Counted from the first letter of the stretch, positions 37,954 to 48,050 are shown. The stretch is DNA of 64,000 nucleotides from Hungatella sp. (GCA_009712635.1 WASS01000015.1:248001-312000); one strand, 5' to 3'. Numbers and translations are program-made. The notes: generated by a model from the letters alone, not told the origin.

Positions 37954-39000
37954 TTATTCTCCCCAAATATTCTCTGATATTCCTTCTATAAACGCACACA
38001 GCTCATCCGCCATCTGCTCCGCTTCCATAATACGTATGTGACCCGGAGTCCCCACTCCGTTTTTTGAGTATAAAAAATGGACGATCCTGCTATCCTTAAG
38101 CTCATGGCACACCCGTTCAATGGATGCATCCCAGTTCTCATGATGCTCCAAAATGGTAGTTGATAAAATAATGAAAGCCTTTGGATACTTCTTTCGTATG
38201 CTTCGTATCCATCTTTTATAATCGTCACGCCAGCGCTGTGCTTTTTCCCCTTCCAGATCCGTCTTCATGTAATCCTCTGGATGATTGTCATTTTGTCCGA
38301 TGGCTACGATCACCACCTGGGGAATATATTGATGAAAGTCCCACTCTGTGACTGCTCCGAGCTGAGGATTATAATGTACCTTATCCCAGATACTCTCCAT
38401 TCCTATCAGCGAAGGTGCCAGAAACCACCCGGTTCCATTTTGCAGGGCAATTCCCCCCTGGGCTATATCATGGATTTCAGCCTTTAATTTTCTGGCCGCT
38501 ATCCAGCCGTAAGAAAACCAACTGTTGGAATATTCTCCGTTGTGCTCCGGGTCTGCCTTTCCGGCATATTCGGTTGCCTCTGATACCTCTCCCGCAGAAA
38601 CAGAATCCCCATAGACCTCAATTCTTCGCACAGGTCTTTCTAAATTCTCTGTCAGAATTCCTGCTCCTGTCAGCAAAAGCTCTTCCAGAGTCATTACGTG
38701 GCAGGAATCCTGACGTTTAAACAGGATAATGTTGTGTTCCTTCTCTTCCAGGTTTTCAGCCAGAAGAATGGTTGTGTATCCTGTATCTGCAAGCCGTTCT
38801 TTCCTTTGCAACCCATCCACTATGATTCCTATATAATTCCCCCAATAAGCTCTATGATTTTTTATAACAACCGTTGCCCCTGTTCCCACAAAGGAAAAGG
38901 TCAGTGAGCTGGCCGGAAAGATAAACACGGGGTGTTTTGGATCAGTACAGTCTATTCGTCCGCTGTATTGGAGCCTTTTATCATCCAAATCAATTTTCAT
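37954..39000 (-). CDS. SGNH acetyl esterase, CE2-like
   Basis: The 348-residue protein has an N-terminal beta-sandwich (about 1-120) and a C-terminal SGNH hydrolase with VYGDSVSAGE (nucleophile Ser), IGQNDNHPED and the final HIR (catalytic His) of GTPGHIRIMEAE. This two-domain order is characteristic of CE2. With the CE17 enzyme it should strip O-acetyl groups from imported manno-oligosaccharides. I chose the ATG at 39000, six bases after AAAAGGAG; an in-frame TTG two codons earlier touches the ribosome site. No signal peptide is seen. Confidence 0.82.
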   Translation of the reverse strand: MKIDLDDKRLQYSGRIDCTDPKHPVFIFPASSLTFSFVGTGATVVIKNHRAYWGNYIGIIVDGLQRKERLADTGYTTILLAENLEEKEHNIILFKRQDSCHVMTLEELLLTGAGILTENLERPVRRIEVYGDSVSAGEVSEATEYAGKADPEHNGEYSNSWFSYGWIAARKLKAEIHDIAQGGIALQNGTGWFLAPSLIGMESIWDKVHYNPQLGAVTEWDFHQYIPQVVIVAIGQNDNHPEDYMKTDLEGEKAQRWRDDYKRWIRSIRKKYPKAFIILSTTILEHHENWDASIERVCHELKDSRIVHFLYSKNGVGTPGHIRIMEAEQMADELCAFIEGISENIWGE

Positions 39001-39012
39001 AAACAACTCCTT

Positions 39013-40188
39013 TTACGCTTTCCCCTTTAACAATTCCAGGTTTTCATGTATCAGACTGCACCGCTGCACCACACAGTCCGAAGAACGAAGCGGATCTTTC
39101 GGGGTATGGAACACATAATCCTCCAGTTTTTCCACCGTAGTGGTTGCCACATGCATACGGGTATCGCAGGAGGCATAATAAAGGTAAACATCCCCGTTTT
39201 CTCTGGCAATGGCTCCATTGGTAAACACCACATTTGACACATCTCCCACCCGTTCTTTTCCCAGAGGTGCCAGGAACAGGCCCGAAGGCTCGGCAATCAC
39301 TTTGGAAGGATCCTTTAAATCTGTTGCAAATACATAAAGCACATAGCGAAGACCTGCCGCTGTGTTCCGCACTCCATGAGCAATATGAATCCAGCCTTTC
39401 TTTCCCTTAATCGGTACTGCGCCAGCGCCGTTTTTTACTTCTGTCAGCGTGTGGTAAACCCGGTGGCTGATAATCTTTTCTTCTGCAATCACAGCATGTG
39501 CGATATCATCACATAGCCCGAATCCGATTCCGCCCCCACTGCCAGTCTCAATAAAACCATCCATTGGCCTGGTATAAAATGCATACTTTCCCTCTACAAA
39601 TTCCGGATGCAGCGCTACGTTTCTTTGCTGAGGTGAGTGGAGTGTGGTCAGGTTATCAAGGCGCTCCCAGGTTTTTAAATCTTTCGTCCTCACAATCCCT
39701 GCGCTGGCTACTGCCGCAGAAAGGTCACTGTTTTCCTGATCCTTCCCTTCTGAGCAGAACACGCCGTAAATAAAGCCATCCTCGTGCTTTGTCAGCCTCA
39801 TATCGTACACATTAGTCTCTTCCGGACAAGTATCCGGAAGTGGAACCGGGTAATCCCAGAACCGGAACCCGTCAGTTCCGTTACTGCTTTCAGCCACGGC
39901 AAAAAAGGATTTTCTGTCATTCCCTTCCACACGTACTACCAGGTAATAGTTTCCCTCTATTTCAATCGCACCTGAATTCATGACCGCATTAATACCCAGA
40001 CGTTCCATAAAAAATGGATTTCTTTCCGCATCCAGATCATATTTCCAGATTAGGGGCGCATGATTTCTGGTCAGCACAGGGTTTTCATAGCGGTCAAAGA
40101 TTCCATTGTAAAATTCACTTTTCCTGTTTTCTTTCTTTATTAGCTGTTCATATTTATTAAGCTCCGTATAATACCTGCTATGAATCAT
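39013..40188 (-). CDS. GH130 4-O-beta-mannosyl-glucose phosphorylase (GH130_1 type)
   Basis: The 391-residue protein has the GH130_1 signatures [15 protein letters not shown] (about 31-45), [20 protein letters not shown], and [19 protein letters not shown] (about 143-161), whose Asp is the catalytic acid. It phosphorolyses Man-beta-1,4-Glc to mannose 1-phosphate and glucose. Its natural substrate would be produced by the cellobiose 2-epimerase, whose gene overlaps its own by eleven bases. The start has GGAGG correctly spaced. Confidence 0.87.
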   Translation of the reverse strand: MIHSRYYTELNKYEQLIKKENRKSEFYNGIFDRYENPVLTRNHAPLIWKYDLDAERNPFFMERLGINAVMNSGAIEIEGNYYLVVRVEGNDRKSFFAVAESSNGTDGFRFWDYPVPLPDTCPEETNVYDMRLTKHEDGFIYGVFCSEGKDQENSDLSAAVASAGIVRTKDLKTWERLDNLTTLHSPQQRNVALHPEFVEGKYAFYTRPMDGFIETGSGGGIGFGLCDDIAHAVIAEEKIISHRVYHTLTEVKNGAGAVPIKGKKGWIHIAHGVRNTAAGLRYVLYVFATDLKDPSKVIAEPSGLFLAPLGKERVGDVSNVVFTNGAIARENGDVYLYYASCDTRMHVATTTVEKLEDYVFHTPKDPLRSSDCVVQRCSLIHENLELLKGKA

Positions 40189-41350
40189 GCTGTATCCTCC
40201 TTATTACCTCAAAACACATTCTTCCATTATGGTACGGACACTTCCATGGCTCTACAATCGGTTTTTTTATGGGGACCCTGTTCTGGTCAACCGCCCAGTA
40301 CCATTCAGAACCGGAACGCGGATCAATCAGACAGGTTTTGATATAATCCCAGACTGCATTTGCGGCTTCCAGATACCGAGGCTCTCCGGGACATTTTTCA
40401 TACCCATTTAAAAAGCCTGCTACAGCCTCAGCCTGAACCCACCAAATTCTTGTTGTATCATTGAACCCGTCCAAAGACTCATTTAAAAGCGAAGAATCCA
40501 CATAGGCCCTGTTATAAATATTGGCTGTTATCTCTTTTGTGATGAGTCCCATCTTGCTGATGCAGTCCTCATCACCCAGAATCTCACAGCCCCGGTCAAT
40601 CAGCCACGCCGTCTCAATATCATGGCCGTAGGAATAAAGGTCAATCAAAGAATTCCACTTCCGGTCAAAGAATACCTCCTGACGTCCTTGCTCCCGATTA
40701 TAGACATGCTCTGCAAATATATCGAGAATAAACTGCATCCGGTCCCTTACGTCATTCTCCCGGCTCACCCGGAAAAGCTCTGTATAGGCTTCAAATACAT
40801 GAAGCAGAGTGTTCATGGTTTTTTCTGCAACAATTCCGTTTTCCGAAAGCTTTTCGTTATCAATCGTGTGAAATGCTTCATCAAATGCTTCCTTATATCC
40901 CCATTCATCTGTACATTTTGTCTCAACCAGCTTAAAAAGCTCCTTGGAAAGCTCCAGGGCTTCTTCATTCTTCGAAGCATCATAATACGAGGATAAGGCA
41001 TAGATTGCAAACGCCTGATTATAGGTATGCTTTATTGTTTCCTCCGGCTGTCCGTCAAATGTCACAGACCAGTATACTCCGCCATTTTCCTTATCCATGC
41101 AATGATTTTTTAGAAATTCATAAGCATGACCGGCATAATAAAGAAGGCTGTCTTTTTGCAAAAGAAGATACGCATTTGAAAAAAACCATAAAATACGACT
41201 GTTTAAAATGCAACCCTTTACCGCCTTCTCATCCACCTTAAGATCATATCCCATATATCCGTAAAAACCACCATACTCCTCATCCACAAGCTTTTCCCAA
41301 AAGGGAATTAAATCGCTTGTCAGATGCTGCATCATTTCATCCGCCATCAT
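40178..41350 (-). CDS. Cellobiose/mannobiose 2-epimerase (AGE family)
   Basis: The 390-residue (alpha/alpha)6 barrel enzyme belongs to the N-acylglucosamine 2-epimerase family. Catalytic His regions are visible in [12 protein letters not shown] (about 238-249) and [14 protein letters not shown] (near the C-terminus), and [10 protein letters not shown] lines the pocket. It should turn beta-1,4-mannobiose into mannosyl-glucose for the neighbouring GH130_1 phosphorylase. The two genes overlap, which fits tight stoichiometry. Confidence 0.87.
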   Translation of the reverse strand: MMADEMMQHLTSDLIPFWEKLVDEEYGGFYGYMGYDLKVDEKAVKGCILNSRILWFFSNAYLLLQKDSLLYYAGHAYEFLKNHCMDKENGGVYWSVTFDGQPEETIKHTYNQAFAIYALSSYYDASKNEEALELSKELFKLVETKCTDEWGYKEAFDEAFHTIDNEKLSENGIVAEKTMNTLLHVFEAYTELFRVSRENDVRDRMQFILDIFAEHVYNREQGRQEVFFDRKWNSLIDLYSYGHDIETAWLIDRGCEILGDEDCISKMGLITKEITANIYNRAYVDSSLLNESLDGFNDTTRIWWVQAEAVAGFLNGYEKCPGEPRYLEAANAVWDYIKTCLIDPRSGSEWYWAVDQNRVPIKKPIVEPWKCPYHNGRMCFEVIRRIQHDS

Positions 41351-41363
41351 ATGCTTATCCCTT

Positions 41364-42392
41364 CTAGCGTAACCCTATTTCTGTGTCACTTTCCGTCACC
41401 AGGCTGTGCTCCTTAATATAATCCGTTACTTCTCCTACGGTTGTAAATGCCAGCCCCACATAGCTGTCAGCCGCTCCATAATAGATTGCGATCTTTCCGC
41501 TTTCAGAATCATGAATCGTTGCACAGGGAAATGTTACATTTGGTACAAATCCCCGTTCTTCATACCACTCCTCTGGCGTAAGAAGAAAGTCTTTGCAGCG
41601 GTATTTTACGATGGAAGGATTATCAATATCTAGGATTGCTCCGCCTATACTGTATACAAATCCGTTGCAGGTTCCTGTGACTCCATGATAAAACAATAGC
41701 CAGCCTTCTGAAGTCTCAATGGGAGCCGCTCCCCCTCCGATCTTTACATTCTGCCACCAGAAGTCTCCTGTCTTACCCATTACATGTCTGTGCCTTCCCC
41801 AATAAATCATATCCGGACTTTCCGAGACGTAGATATCTCCAAAGGGAGTATGACCGCTGTCACTGGGTCTGGAAAGCATCAGGAACTTTCCTCCGATTTT
41901 TCTTGGAAAAAGTACTGCATTCCGGTTAAAAGGCAGAAATGGATTTTCAATTCTTGTAAAGGTTTTAAAATCCTTCGTCCATGCCATTCCAATAGCGGCA
42001 CCGTAGCAGTCCTGGCACCACATGATATAATAGGTGTCTTCGACCTTAACAAGCCGGGGGTCATATGCGTATACAGGCATAAATGGCTCTCCATGTTCCG
42101 ACACAAACTGTATTTTCTCACGTTCAAACTCCCAATGAATCCCATCCCTGCTGTGCCCTAAGTAGATAAACGGAACTCCATTTGTCTGCTCACCTCTGAA
42201 AACGCCGATGAATGCCCCCTCATAAGGAATTACGGCACTGTTGAATATACGTGCAACGCCCTCTAAAGGATTCCGCTCTATAATGGGATTTGCCTCATAT
42301 CTCCAGACAGGCATCCATGGTTTTGCCTTCTCCGGCCTATCCTGCCACGGCATATTCGGGACCTGTGATCCAATTATTTTAACTTCGCTCAT
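41364..42392 (-). CDS. GH130 beta-1,4-mannooligosaccharide phosphorylase (GH130_2 type)
   Basis: The 342-residue protein has PVWRYEANPIIERNP (about 29-43), RIFNSAVIPYEGAFIGVFRGE and the catalytic-acid region YAYDPRLVKVEDTYYIMW (about 108-125), typical of GH130_2. It removes single mannose units as mannose 1-phosphate from the non-reducing end of longer manno-oligosaccharides. It complements the GH130_1 enzyme, which handles the final disaccharide. It is the first enzyme gene after the transporter genes. Confidence 0.85.
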   Translation of the reverse strand: MSEVKIIGSQVPNMPWQDRPEKAKPWMPVWRYEANPIIERNPLEGVARIFNSAVIPYEGAFIGVFRGEQTNGVPFIYLGHSRDGIHWEFEREKIQFVSEHGEPFMPVYAYDPRLVKVEDTYYIMWCQDCYGAAIGMAWTKDFKTFTRIENPFLPFNRNAVLFPRKIGGKFLMLSRPSDSGHTPFGDIYVSESPDMIYWGRHRHVMGKTGDFWWQNVKIGGGAAPIETSEGWLLFYHGVTGTCNGFVYSIGGAILDIDNPSIVKYRCKDFLLTPEEWYEERGFVPNVTFPCATIHDSESGKIAIYYGAADSYVGLAFTTVGEVTDYIKEHSLVTESDTEIGLR

Positions 42393-42436
42393 AGTTGCTT
42401 TCCTCCACTCATGTATTTATATTCTTAAGCGTCTGT

Positions 42437-43273
42437 CTACCCTTTGACGGCCCCTTGTGTTAAACCGCTGTAAATCTGTTTCTGGCATAGAACAAAGATA
42501 ATCAACGCAGGGATCATGGTGATTATGACTCCTGCACAGATATAGTTGTACTGGTTTCCGAGCGGCCCCGTGAATTTAAACAAGGACGTAGCTACTGTAA
42601 CAAGCCTGTTTTTGTCCTGCAGATAAAGGTTCGCCGCATAGTATTCATTATAAGTTCCCACTCCTTTTAAAATCATAACGGTAATGACCGCCGGCTTTAA
42701 AAGAGGCAGAAGCACTCGGAAAAACACGCCGAAATAGGTGCAGCCATCCATAATAGCCGACTCATCCAGTGAGGTGGGAATATTCTCAAAGTACTGAATG
42801 AAAATATAAATGGACATAACATCAGTACCGCACATTAAAACAATATATCCTGGCAGACTGTTTATCCAGCCCAGGCTATACATGATCTGATACACAGACA
42901 CCTGCATGGCAATTCCAGGAAGCAGAGAGGCAAACAGGAAGAGACTGCGGATCAAGCCATTGCCCGGAAATTTAAACCGGTTCAGAACATAGGCCAGCAT
43001 AGAACCAGTCAGCACAGAGCCAAACAGCACGCACACCAGAATAATTGCTGAATTACGAAATGCCACTCCCATGTTGGCTTTCTGCCATGCTTCTATAAAG
43101 TTATTTACATAGAACCAACTGGCTGGCAATGTCATGACATTGGTTGTTGCATATTCTTCTGGTGTCTTGAATGCTGTGATTACACAGACAATAACAGGGA
43201 GCACGGAAATGACAGAACCCAGAATCAGTGTTATATATTTTATAAGAGTCCAAAGGAATTTCTTTAATTTCAT
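42437..43273 (-). CDS. Sugar ABC transporter permease (MalG-like)
   Basis: The 278-residue membrane protein shows six hydrophobic segments and the MalG-type EAA loop DESAIMDGCTYFGVFFRVLLPLLKP at about residues 178-202. It should form the pore with the partner permease, whose gene overlaps by four bases. No ATPase gene is present in the locus, so a shared MsmK-like ATPase encoded elsewhere is expected, as is usual for clostridial oligosaccharide importers. Confidence 0.92.
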   Translation of the reverse strand: MKLKKFLWTLIKYITLILGSVISVLPVIVCVITAFKTPEEYATTNVMTLPASWFYVNNFIEAWQKANMGVAFRNSAIILVCVLFGSVLTGSMLAYVLNRFKFPGNGLIRSLFLFASLLPGIAMQVSVYQIMYSLGWINSLPGYIVLMCGTDVMSIYIFIQYFENIPTSLDESAIMDGCTYFGVFFRVLLPLLKPAVITVMILKGVGTYNEYYAANLYLQDKNRLVTVATSLFKFTGPLGNQYNYICAGVIITMIPALIIFVLCQKQIYSGLTQGAVKG

Positions 43274-44253
43274 CTGTTATCTGCCTCCCTCTGCCTGTTT
43301 TGCTTCTTCTGCCGTCTCACCGTTCGTATTGCCTCCTGATCACCGATTCCAAGAAAATACCATTCTCCTGCTTTCTGAAGCAATGTGGCAAATAAAATCA
43401 GCACAAACAGAACAATCGCCATAGCTGAAGCCAGACCTACCTTCTGACTTACGTGGGCCAGCTTATTCATAATAACAAAATAGGTACCTGTTCCAAACTC
43501 GCCGTTTGTGATGACATAGGGGGGTTCAAAAACACTGAGTGAACCGGTAATTGCCAGAATCATATTGAGTACAATAATGGTCTTTATGCTGGGAAATATA
43601 ATATACCGGAACTTATTGAAGCCGGAAGCCCCGTCAATTGCCGCCGCTTCATAAAGCGAACTGTCCACTGACATGATCGCACCGATAAACAGTACCATAT
43701 TCTGCCCCATATACCGCCACACAGAGGTGGCGGCAATTGAGATGTTATTGATACTCTTATCCTTCAGCCAATAGGGAAGAGAATCCAGATTGAACCCAAA
43801 CCACTGAAGAACCGTATCCAGTACAAAACCTCTTGTATAGAAAAACTTGAAAATAAAACCCACTGCAATTCCGCAAACCAGATATGGGAAGAACATAAAA
43901 CCTTTATACAACCCCCCGCCTTTTACTTTAAAGCTTAAAACGGAGGCAAACCAAAGCGCAATTGCCAACTGTATGAAAGCTGCGACTATATAATAACCGC
44001 TCAGCTTTAATGCCTGAAAGCAATCCTTCCTGGAAAATACTTCTGAATAATTTTTAAGGCCCACAAATTTTCGTGCTCCAATGTACTTCATGTCATAAAA
44101 GCTGAACTGAAACATCTTCAGAAAAGGAATATATGTAAAAACCAGAAGTAATAAGAGCGGAGCCAGCATAAATGTGACCATACACAGCCGTCGGTTCACC
44201 TTTCCCGACTGAATCCACTTAATAAAGTTAAATGGTGCTCTTTTTGTGTTCAT
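43270..44253 (-). CDS. Sugar ABC transporter permease (MalF-like)
   Basis: The 327-residue protein has six predicted helices and an EAA loop at about residues 220-245 (YEAAAIDGASGFNKFRYIIFPSI). I start at MNTKRAPFNF, preceded by AAAAGGGGA; an earlier in-frame start would run inside the end of the binding-protein gene. With the MalG-like subunit it makes the import channel for manno-oligosaccharides. Confidence 0.92.
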   Translation of the reverse strand: MNTKRAPFNFIKWIQSGKVNRRLCMVTFMLAPLLLLLVFTYIPFLKMFQFSFYDMKYIGARKFVGLKNYSEVFSRKDCFQALKLSGYYIVAAFIQLAIALWFASVLSFKVKGGGLYKGFMFFPYLVCGIAVGFIFKFFYTRGFVLDTVLQWFGFNLDSLPYWLKDKSINNISIAATSVWRYMGQNMVLFIGAIMSVDSSLYEAAAIDGASGFNKFRYIIFPSIKTIIVLNMILAITGSLSVFEPPYVITNGEFGTGTYFVIMNKLAHVSQKVGLASAMAIVLFVLILFATLLQKAGEWYFLGIGDQEAIRTVRRQKKQNRQREADNR

Positions 44254-44276
44254 ATCATTTCCCCTTTTTCTGACTG

Positions 44277-45644
44277 TTAATGAGTGATTCCAATCTTTTC
44301 TTGCGCCGCAGTCCATTTTTCATTCCACTGGTCTGCTAATTCTTTCATAGAAGGCTGCCCCTCGATTGCTGCCTCCACTACCGACTTCGCCATTCCGCCG
44401 GATACATTAATTCCCAGCTCGGATTCATTATTAACATCATTCCCCCAGGTTTCCTCACCTTTTGGTACCGGTACATCATATAGAAGCCCAACTTTGTCAA
44501 ATGCCTTTAAAAACTCCGGCATCTCGGAATTTACTTTAATCGAAACACCGCCCTGGTTTACATCGAATCCCGATTTATCGATCAGCCATTTGATATAAAG
44601 CATGGCTGCCAGTTGATTGTCTGCGGAGCTATTGCAGTTGACTCCATAATTATAATCCGCAGATACTGAGGTATACTGCTTTCCATTTACTGTAATTGGA
44701 AATGGCATATAAGCCACATCATCACCATTCTCCGCTGCCTCCTTCATCTGGACAATGGACCATGAGCCTAATGCCATGCTGGCGATCTCTCCCTTATTTA
44801 ACCTTGCCTTGCTTCCTTCCCAGTCAGTGGTGGTGGGGTCTTCCTCTGTAAGACCTTTTGAAACTGCCTCGTATAGTAAGTTGTAGACTGCATAAGGCCC
44901 AGTCTGGTCTCCCCGGTCAGCAAACGGATTCTTTCCCTTAACACGGCCCTCCTGTGCAAAATCTGCCTGCCCGGTTGCACAGGCATCTATGTAAGCATCC
45001 CATGCCGTCATGGTCCAGCCAGCTGCAAAATTAGTATAAAGCGGAATAGCATCTGTATTGTCTTTGATCTTTTGTAGTGCACTTAAAAACTCATCCGGTG
45101 TTTTTGGTATTTCCTTTACTCCAGCCTTTTCAAACACTGCCTTGTTATAAACAATTCCCTGTATATTTCCCATAGATGGAATTCCATAGACCTTGCCATC
45201 ATAACTGTAATTTGACAGCATGGTATATTCTTTTGACAATTCATCCATAGCTCCTAAGTTGATAAAATAGTTTTTGAGTTCATTCTTATCAACCGTTGTG
45301 GGAATCATACAGATATCTCCCCAGTCACCAGTGGTCAGCCTTGTTGTGATATCACTTGCATAATTTGTAATTCCCTCATATTCGATGTTAATGTTGGGAT
45401 ACATTTTCTGAAACTCTGAAACATAATCCTTAAACGTCGTATCAACGATATCTGTTTTGTGGGTCAGGAATTTCAAATTCGCCTTTAAATCCGTGTGCTC
45501 TCCCAGCTTAATCTGATCGAATGTAACACCAACGTCTGTCTTTTCTGCCTTAACCTCATCTTTTTTGGTACATGCTGCCAGCGTAGCTGTTAATGTACCA
45601 GCAAGAACAACTGCCAGAAATTGCTTTCCATATCCATGTCTCAT
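44277..45644 (-). CDS. Sugar-binding lipoprotein of the mannan ABC importer
   Basis: The 455-residue precursor has a signal ending in the lipobox LAAC (about residue 25), so it is membrane-anchored outside the cell. The body is a family-1 extracellular solute-binding protein (NFAAGWTMTAWDAYID, GEIASMALGSWSIVQMKEA). It is the first gene of the transporter and enzyme operon, and by position should bind acetylated beta-manno-oligosaccharides. The AAACGGGAGG site precedes the ATG. Confidence 0.9.
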   Translation of the reverse strand: MRHGYGKQFLAVVLAGTLTATLAACTKKDEVKAEKTDVGVTFDQIKLGEHTDLKANLKFLTHKTDIVDTTFKDYVSEFQKMYPNINIEYEGITNYASDITTRLTTGDWGDICMIPTTVDKNELKNYFINLGAMDELSKEYTMLSNYSYDGKVYGIPSMGNIQGIVYNKAVFEKAGVKEIPKTPDEFLSALQKIKDNTDAIPLYTNFAAGWTMTAWDAYIDACATGQADFAQEGRVKGKNPFADRGDQTGPYAVYNLLYEAVSKGLTEEDPTTTDWEGSKARLNKGEIASMALGSWSIVQMKEAAENGDDVAYMPFPITVNGKQYTSVSADYNYGVNCNSSADNQLAAMLYIKWLIDKSGFDVNQGGVSIKVNSEMPEFLKAFDKVGLLYDVPVPKGEETWGNDVNNESELGINVSGGMAKSVVEAAIEGQPSMKELADQWNEKWTAAQEKIGITH

Positions 45645-45673
45645 GATAAAACCTCCCGTTTTTTAATCTTTTT

Positions 45674-45714
45674 TAACTTAAATTAATCTTAGCACATTTA
45701 TCTTTTAATCACAA
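45674..45714 (-). promoter_or_regulatory. Mannan operon promoter with candidate LacI operator at the start site
   Basis: On the minus strand TTGTGA (45714-45709) and TAAGAT (45691-45686) are 17 bases apart. The sequence TAACTTAAATTAA (plus strand, 45674-45686) covers the predicted transcription start. The same 13-mer recurs, with one change, at 45851-45863 on the opposite strand, which suggests a repressor site. Confidence 0.5.
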
Positions 45715-45843
45715 GTTTATTTTGCAGTCTTATACTTTTTTTGTATATTTATTATACCTTTACTTATGATTTATATGTAAAATGTCTAATTAATATTATT
45801 TTTAATTTATTTTTTTGACATTTATTTTTCTGTAACATAATAA

Positions 45844-45862
45844 TTTTAATTAAATTTAAGTT
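45844..45862. promoter_or_regulatory. Candidate LacI operator B
   Basis: TTTTAATTAAATTTAAGTT contains the palindrome TTTAATTAAA. Its complement agrees at 17 of 19 positions with a site upstream of the first lacI gene (47953-47971). The region is very AT-rich, so chance similarity is possible. Confidence 0.4.
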
Positions 45863-45877
45863 AGTTAGTTTTTGTAC

Positions 45878-45903
45878 AAAAAAAGAGCAGCACGCTGCTA
45901 CTC
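45878..45903 (-). terminator. Terminator after the second lacI gene
   Basis: On the minus strand GAGTAGCA pairs with TGCTGCTC (one G-U pair) around a three-base loop, followed by a run of seven T. It separates the regulator genes from the transporter operon. Confidence 0.85.
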
Positions 45904-45911
45904 ATTTTAAT

Positions 45912-46919
45912 TTATTCCTGTATGGTTTTTACACTGCTGCGTTCCACGATATAGCTGTCCAAATATTTTATATCATTATGATCCGGGCCTCCAGCCACCT
46001 TTTTCAGAAGCATTTTTACTGCTTCGTGAGCCATCTCTTTCATATCCACGTTATATGTTGTAAGCTTCTTGGCCAGAGAATGTCCATATAAGTAATTATC
46101 ATACCCTACAAGAGAAATGTCCTCCGGTATCCGATAACCCATATTGGAAAGCTTATCATACAGAAAGCCTGCAACAAAATCACTGCTGCATACAAACGCA
46201 GTAGGAAGCACTCCTGGCAGCGAAATGTCGGCCTTTCCACTGACAACCTTCGCATCAGCAATCACCCACTCCGGATTAACCGGAACGCCCCATTCTTCCA
46301 TCACCTTACGATATCCAAAATACCGGTCACAAAGGTTCTCATTTGTCTCCGCCTCTCCTACATATCCAATTTTCCTGTGTCCCCGCTTCAGGAGATAACG
46401 GGTCATTTTGTACATCCCAATATAATTGTTGGACATAATAGAAGAGCACCCGATTTCCTCACATCTGAAATCCAGCAAAACCGCTGGAATCTGCAGAGCT
46501 TGAATCGTATTTTCCAGATATTTCTTTTCCATCTTTCCAATTACTATAAGACCGTCGATTCTTCCCTCTTCAGAAAGACGTGGAAGTTCCAGCTCTTTTT
46601 CTTTATCAGTGCTGATAATCTCCAGAGTTGTAAGCGCTCTGAACGTTGAGGCCGCCCAGACCGTCTGCTGATACATGGTCCAATAAAAAGAAGTTCCAAT
46701 TCCGATATACTGCTCTGATACGATTACACCTATCGTGACCTTTTCTTTGGGGCTCTTATTCTGCTTCATATTATCATAGCCCAGCTCTTTTGCCTTTTCA
46801 ATCACCTGTGTTCTTACGGCTTCACTGACTCCCTTCTTACCAGAAAGGGCATTTGATACAGTCACAATACTTGTCCCTAATTCGTTGGCGATGTCTTTTA
46901 ATTTTACTGATCCTGCCAA
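45912..46919 (-). CDS. LacI family transcriptional regulator (second copy)
   Basis: The 335-residue repressor has an N-terminal LacI helix-turn-helix, KLKDIANELGTSIVTVSNALSGKKGVSEAVR (residues about 6-36), a hinge helix, and a periplasmic-binding-protein-like sensor. It is a tandem paralog of the gene just upstream, four bases away, and shares the unusual VTVSNALSGKKG/VTVSNVLSGKKG recognition sequence. That suggests both regulators bind similar operators, possibly as alternative sensors of different manno-oligosaccharides. Confidence 0.9.
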   Translation of the reverse strand: MAGSVKLKDIANELGTSIVTVSNALSGKKGVSEAVRTQVIEKAKELGYDNMKQNKSPKEKVTIGVIVSEQYIGIGTSFYWTMYQQTVWAASTFRALTTLEIISTDKEKELELPRLSEEGRIDGLIVIGKMEKKYLENTIQALQIPAVLLDFRCEEIGCSSIMSNNYIGMYKMTRYLLKRGHRKIGYVGEAETNENLCDRYFGYRKVMEEWGVPVNPEWVIADAKVVSGKADISLPGVLPTAFVCSSDFVAGFLYDKLSNMGYRIPEDISLVGYDNYLYGHSLAKKLTTYNVDMKEMAHEAVKMLLKKVAGGPDHNDIKYLDSYIVERSSVKTIQE

Positions 46920-46923
46920 AGAT

Positions 46924-47934
46924 TTACTCCTCCCTTCTTTTTACTGTATTTCCTTCTTTTAAAATACCATTCACCACTGTGATCCCTGCCGGCTTACCTT
47001 TTCCCGAAATTCTCTTTAAAAGCGTGGTGACACTAATCCTGGCCAACGCATTTTCATCAATTTCATAGGTTGTCACTTCCATCTCTTCCGGATATTCGTC
47101 AAGGAAGCGGTCAAATGCCGCAATGGAAACATCTTCTGGAATTCTTAAACCTCTTTCTCTGAGCTTTTCAATCAATACGCCAGTGGTTCTCTCACAATTG
47201 CATACAAATGCTGTAGGCAGCTTTAAAGGCAGATCAAATTCAATTACAGACCCCTTCTCCCCCACACTGCGATCACAAATCAGGCTTGTATTGTCAATAT
47301 GGTTTTGCAAAAGTGCTTTGCAATATCCCATATACCGGTCCATAATACTGTTAGTCGCTTGTGGCGTTCCCACAAATGTAATATCCCTGTGGCCGAATTG
47401 AATCAATCGTTCCACAACTTTTTGCATTCCCCGGAAGCTGTCTGTAATAATAAAATCCATATCCATATCCACATTGTAAAAATCCACACCAACGACAGGC
47501 ACCTGCGCGCTTTTTCCCACCATATCAACAAATAATGGTAACATCTCACCAATGATTAACAGTCCGTCTATCTCTGCATCTGCAAACTGATAAGCCTGGT
47601 TTTCCAAACGCTCCCGCTCTTCATCAATTACCTCCAAAATCGTAAGTGAGTTATGCTTCGCGGCCTCCTTTGCAATTTCTTTGTATATATGCATATAAAA
47701 TGAGGGATATTCTTTTACATAGCGCTCTGCGATCAGAACACCGAAACGGTATGTCCTCTCTTGTTCCCTGTCTTTCAGCGAACTTTTTTGGTATCCTGTC
47801 TCTTCTGCCAGAGAAAAAATCAGGTTACGCACCTGATCACTTGCTCCCTTTTTTCCTGACAGCACATTGGACACTGTTACCACACTAACACCTGCACGCT
47901 GGGCAATCATCTGCAATGTAACCTTTTTTCCCAT
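46924..47934 (-). CDS. LacI family transcriptional regulator (first copy)
   Basis: The 336-residue protein has the LacI helix-turn-helix MIAQRAGVSVVTVSNVLSGKKGAS (about residues 8-31) and a sugar-sensing C-terminal domain (RYVKEYPSFYMHIYKEI, ICDRSVGEKG). It is transcribed first of the lacI pair. A palindromic TTTTAATTAAAA lies about 26 bases before its start, so autoregulation is plausible. Position makes the mannan transport operon its likely target. Confidence 0.9.
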   Translation of the reverse strand: MGKKVTLQMIAQRAGVSVVTVSNVLSGKKGASDQVRNLIFSLAEETGYQKSSLKDREQERTYRFGVLIAERYVKEYPSFYMHIYKEIAKEAAKHNSLTILEVIDEERERLENQAYQFADAEIDGLLIIGEMLPLFVDMVGKSAQVPVVGVDFYNVDMDMDFIITDSFRGMQKVVERLIQFGHRDITFVGTPQATNSIMDRYMGYCKALLQNHIDNTSLICDRSVGEKGSVIEFDLPLKLPTAFVCNCERTTGVLIEKLRERGLRIPEDVSIAAFDRFLDEYPEEMEVTTYEIDENALARISVTTLLKRISGKGKPAGITVVNGILKEGNTVKRREE

Positions 47935-47952
47935 TTAAATTACCTGCTTCTT

Positions 47953-47971
47953 TACTTAATTTTAATTAAAA
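47953..47971. promoter_or_regulatory. Candidate LacI operator C
   Basis: TACTTAATTTTAATTAAAA holds a perfect 12-base palindrome (TTTTAATTAAAA, 47960-47971) directly upstream of the first lacI gene and matches operator B closely. Confidence 0.45.
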
Positions 47972-48050
47972 CCAAATTAATTTTATCATTAAAATTATAT
48001 AAGGTCAACGAGAACCATACTCCTTCTATTGCAGTAATTTTTTAAGTCAT

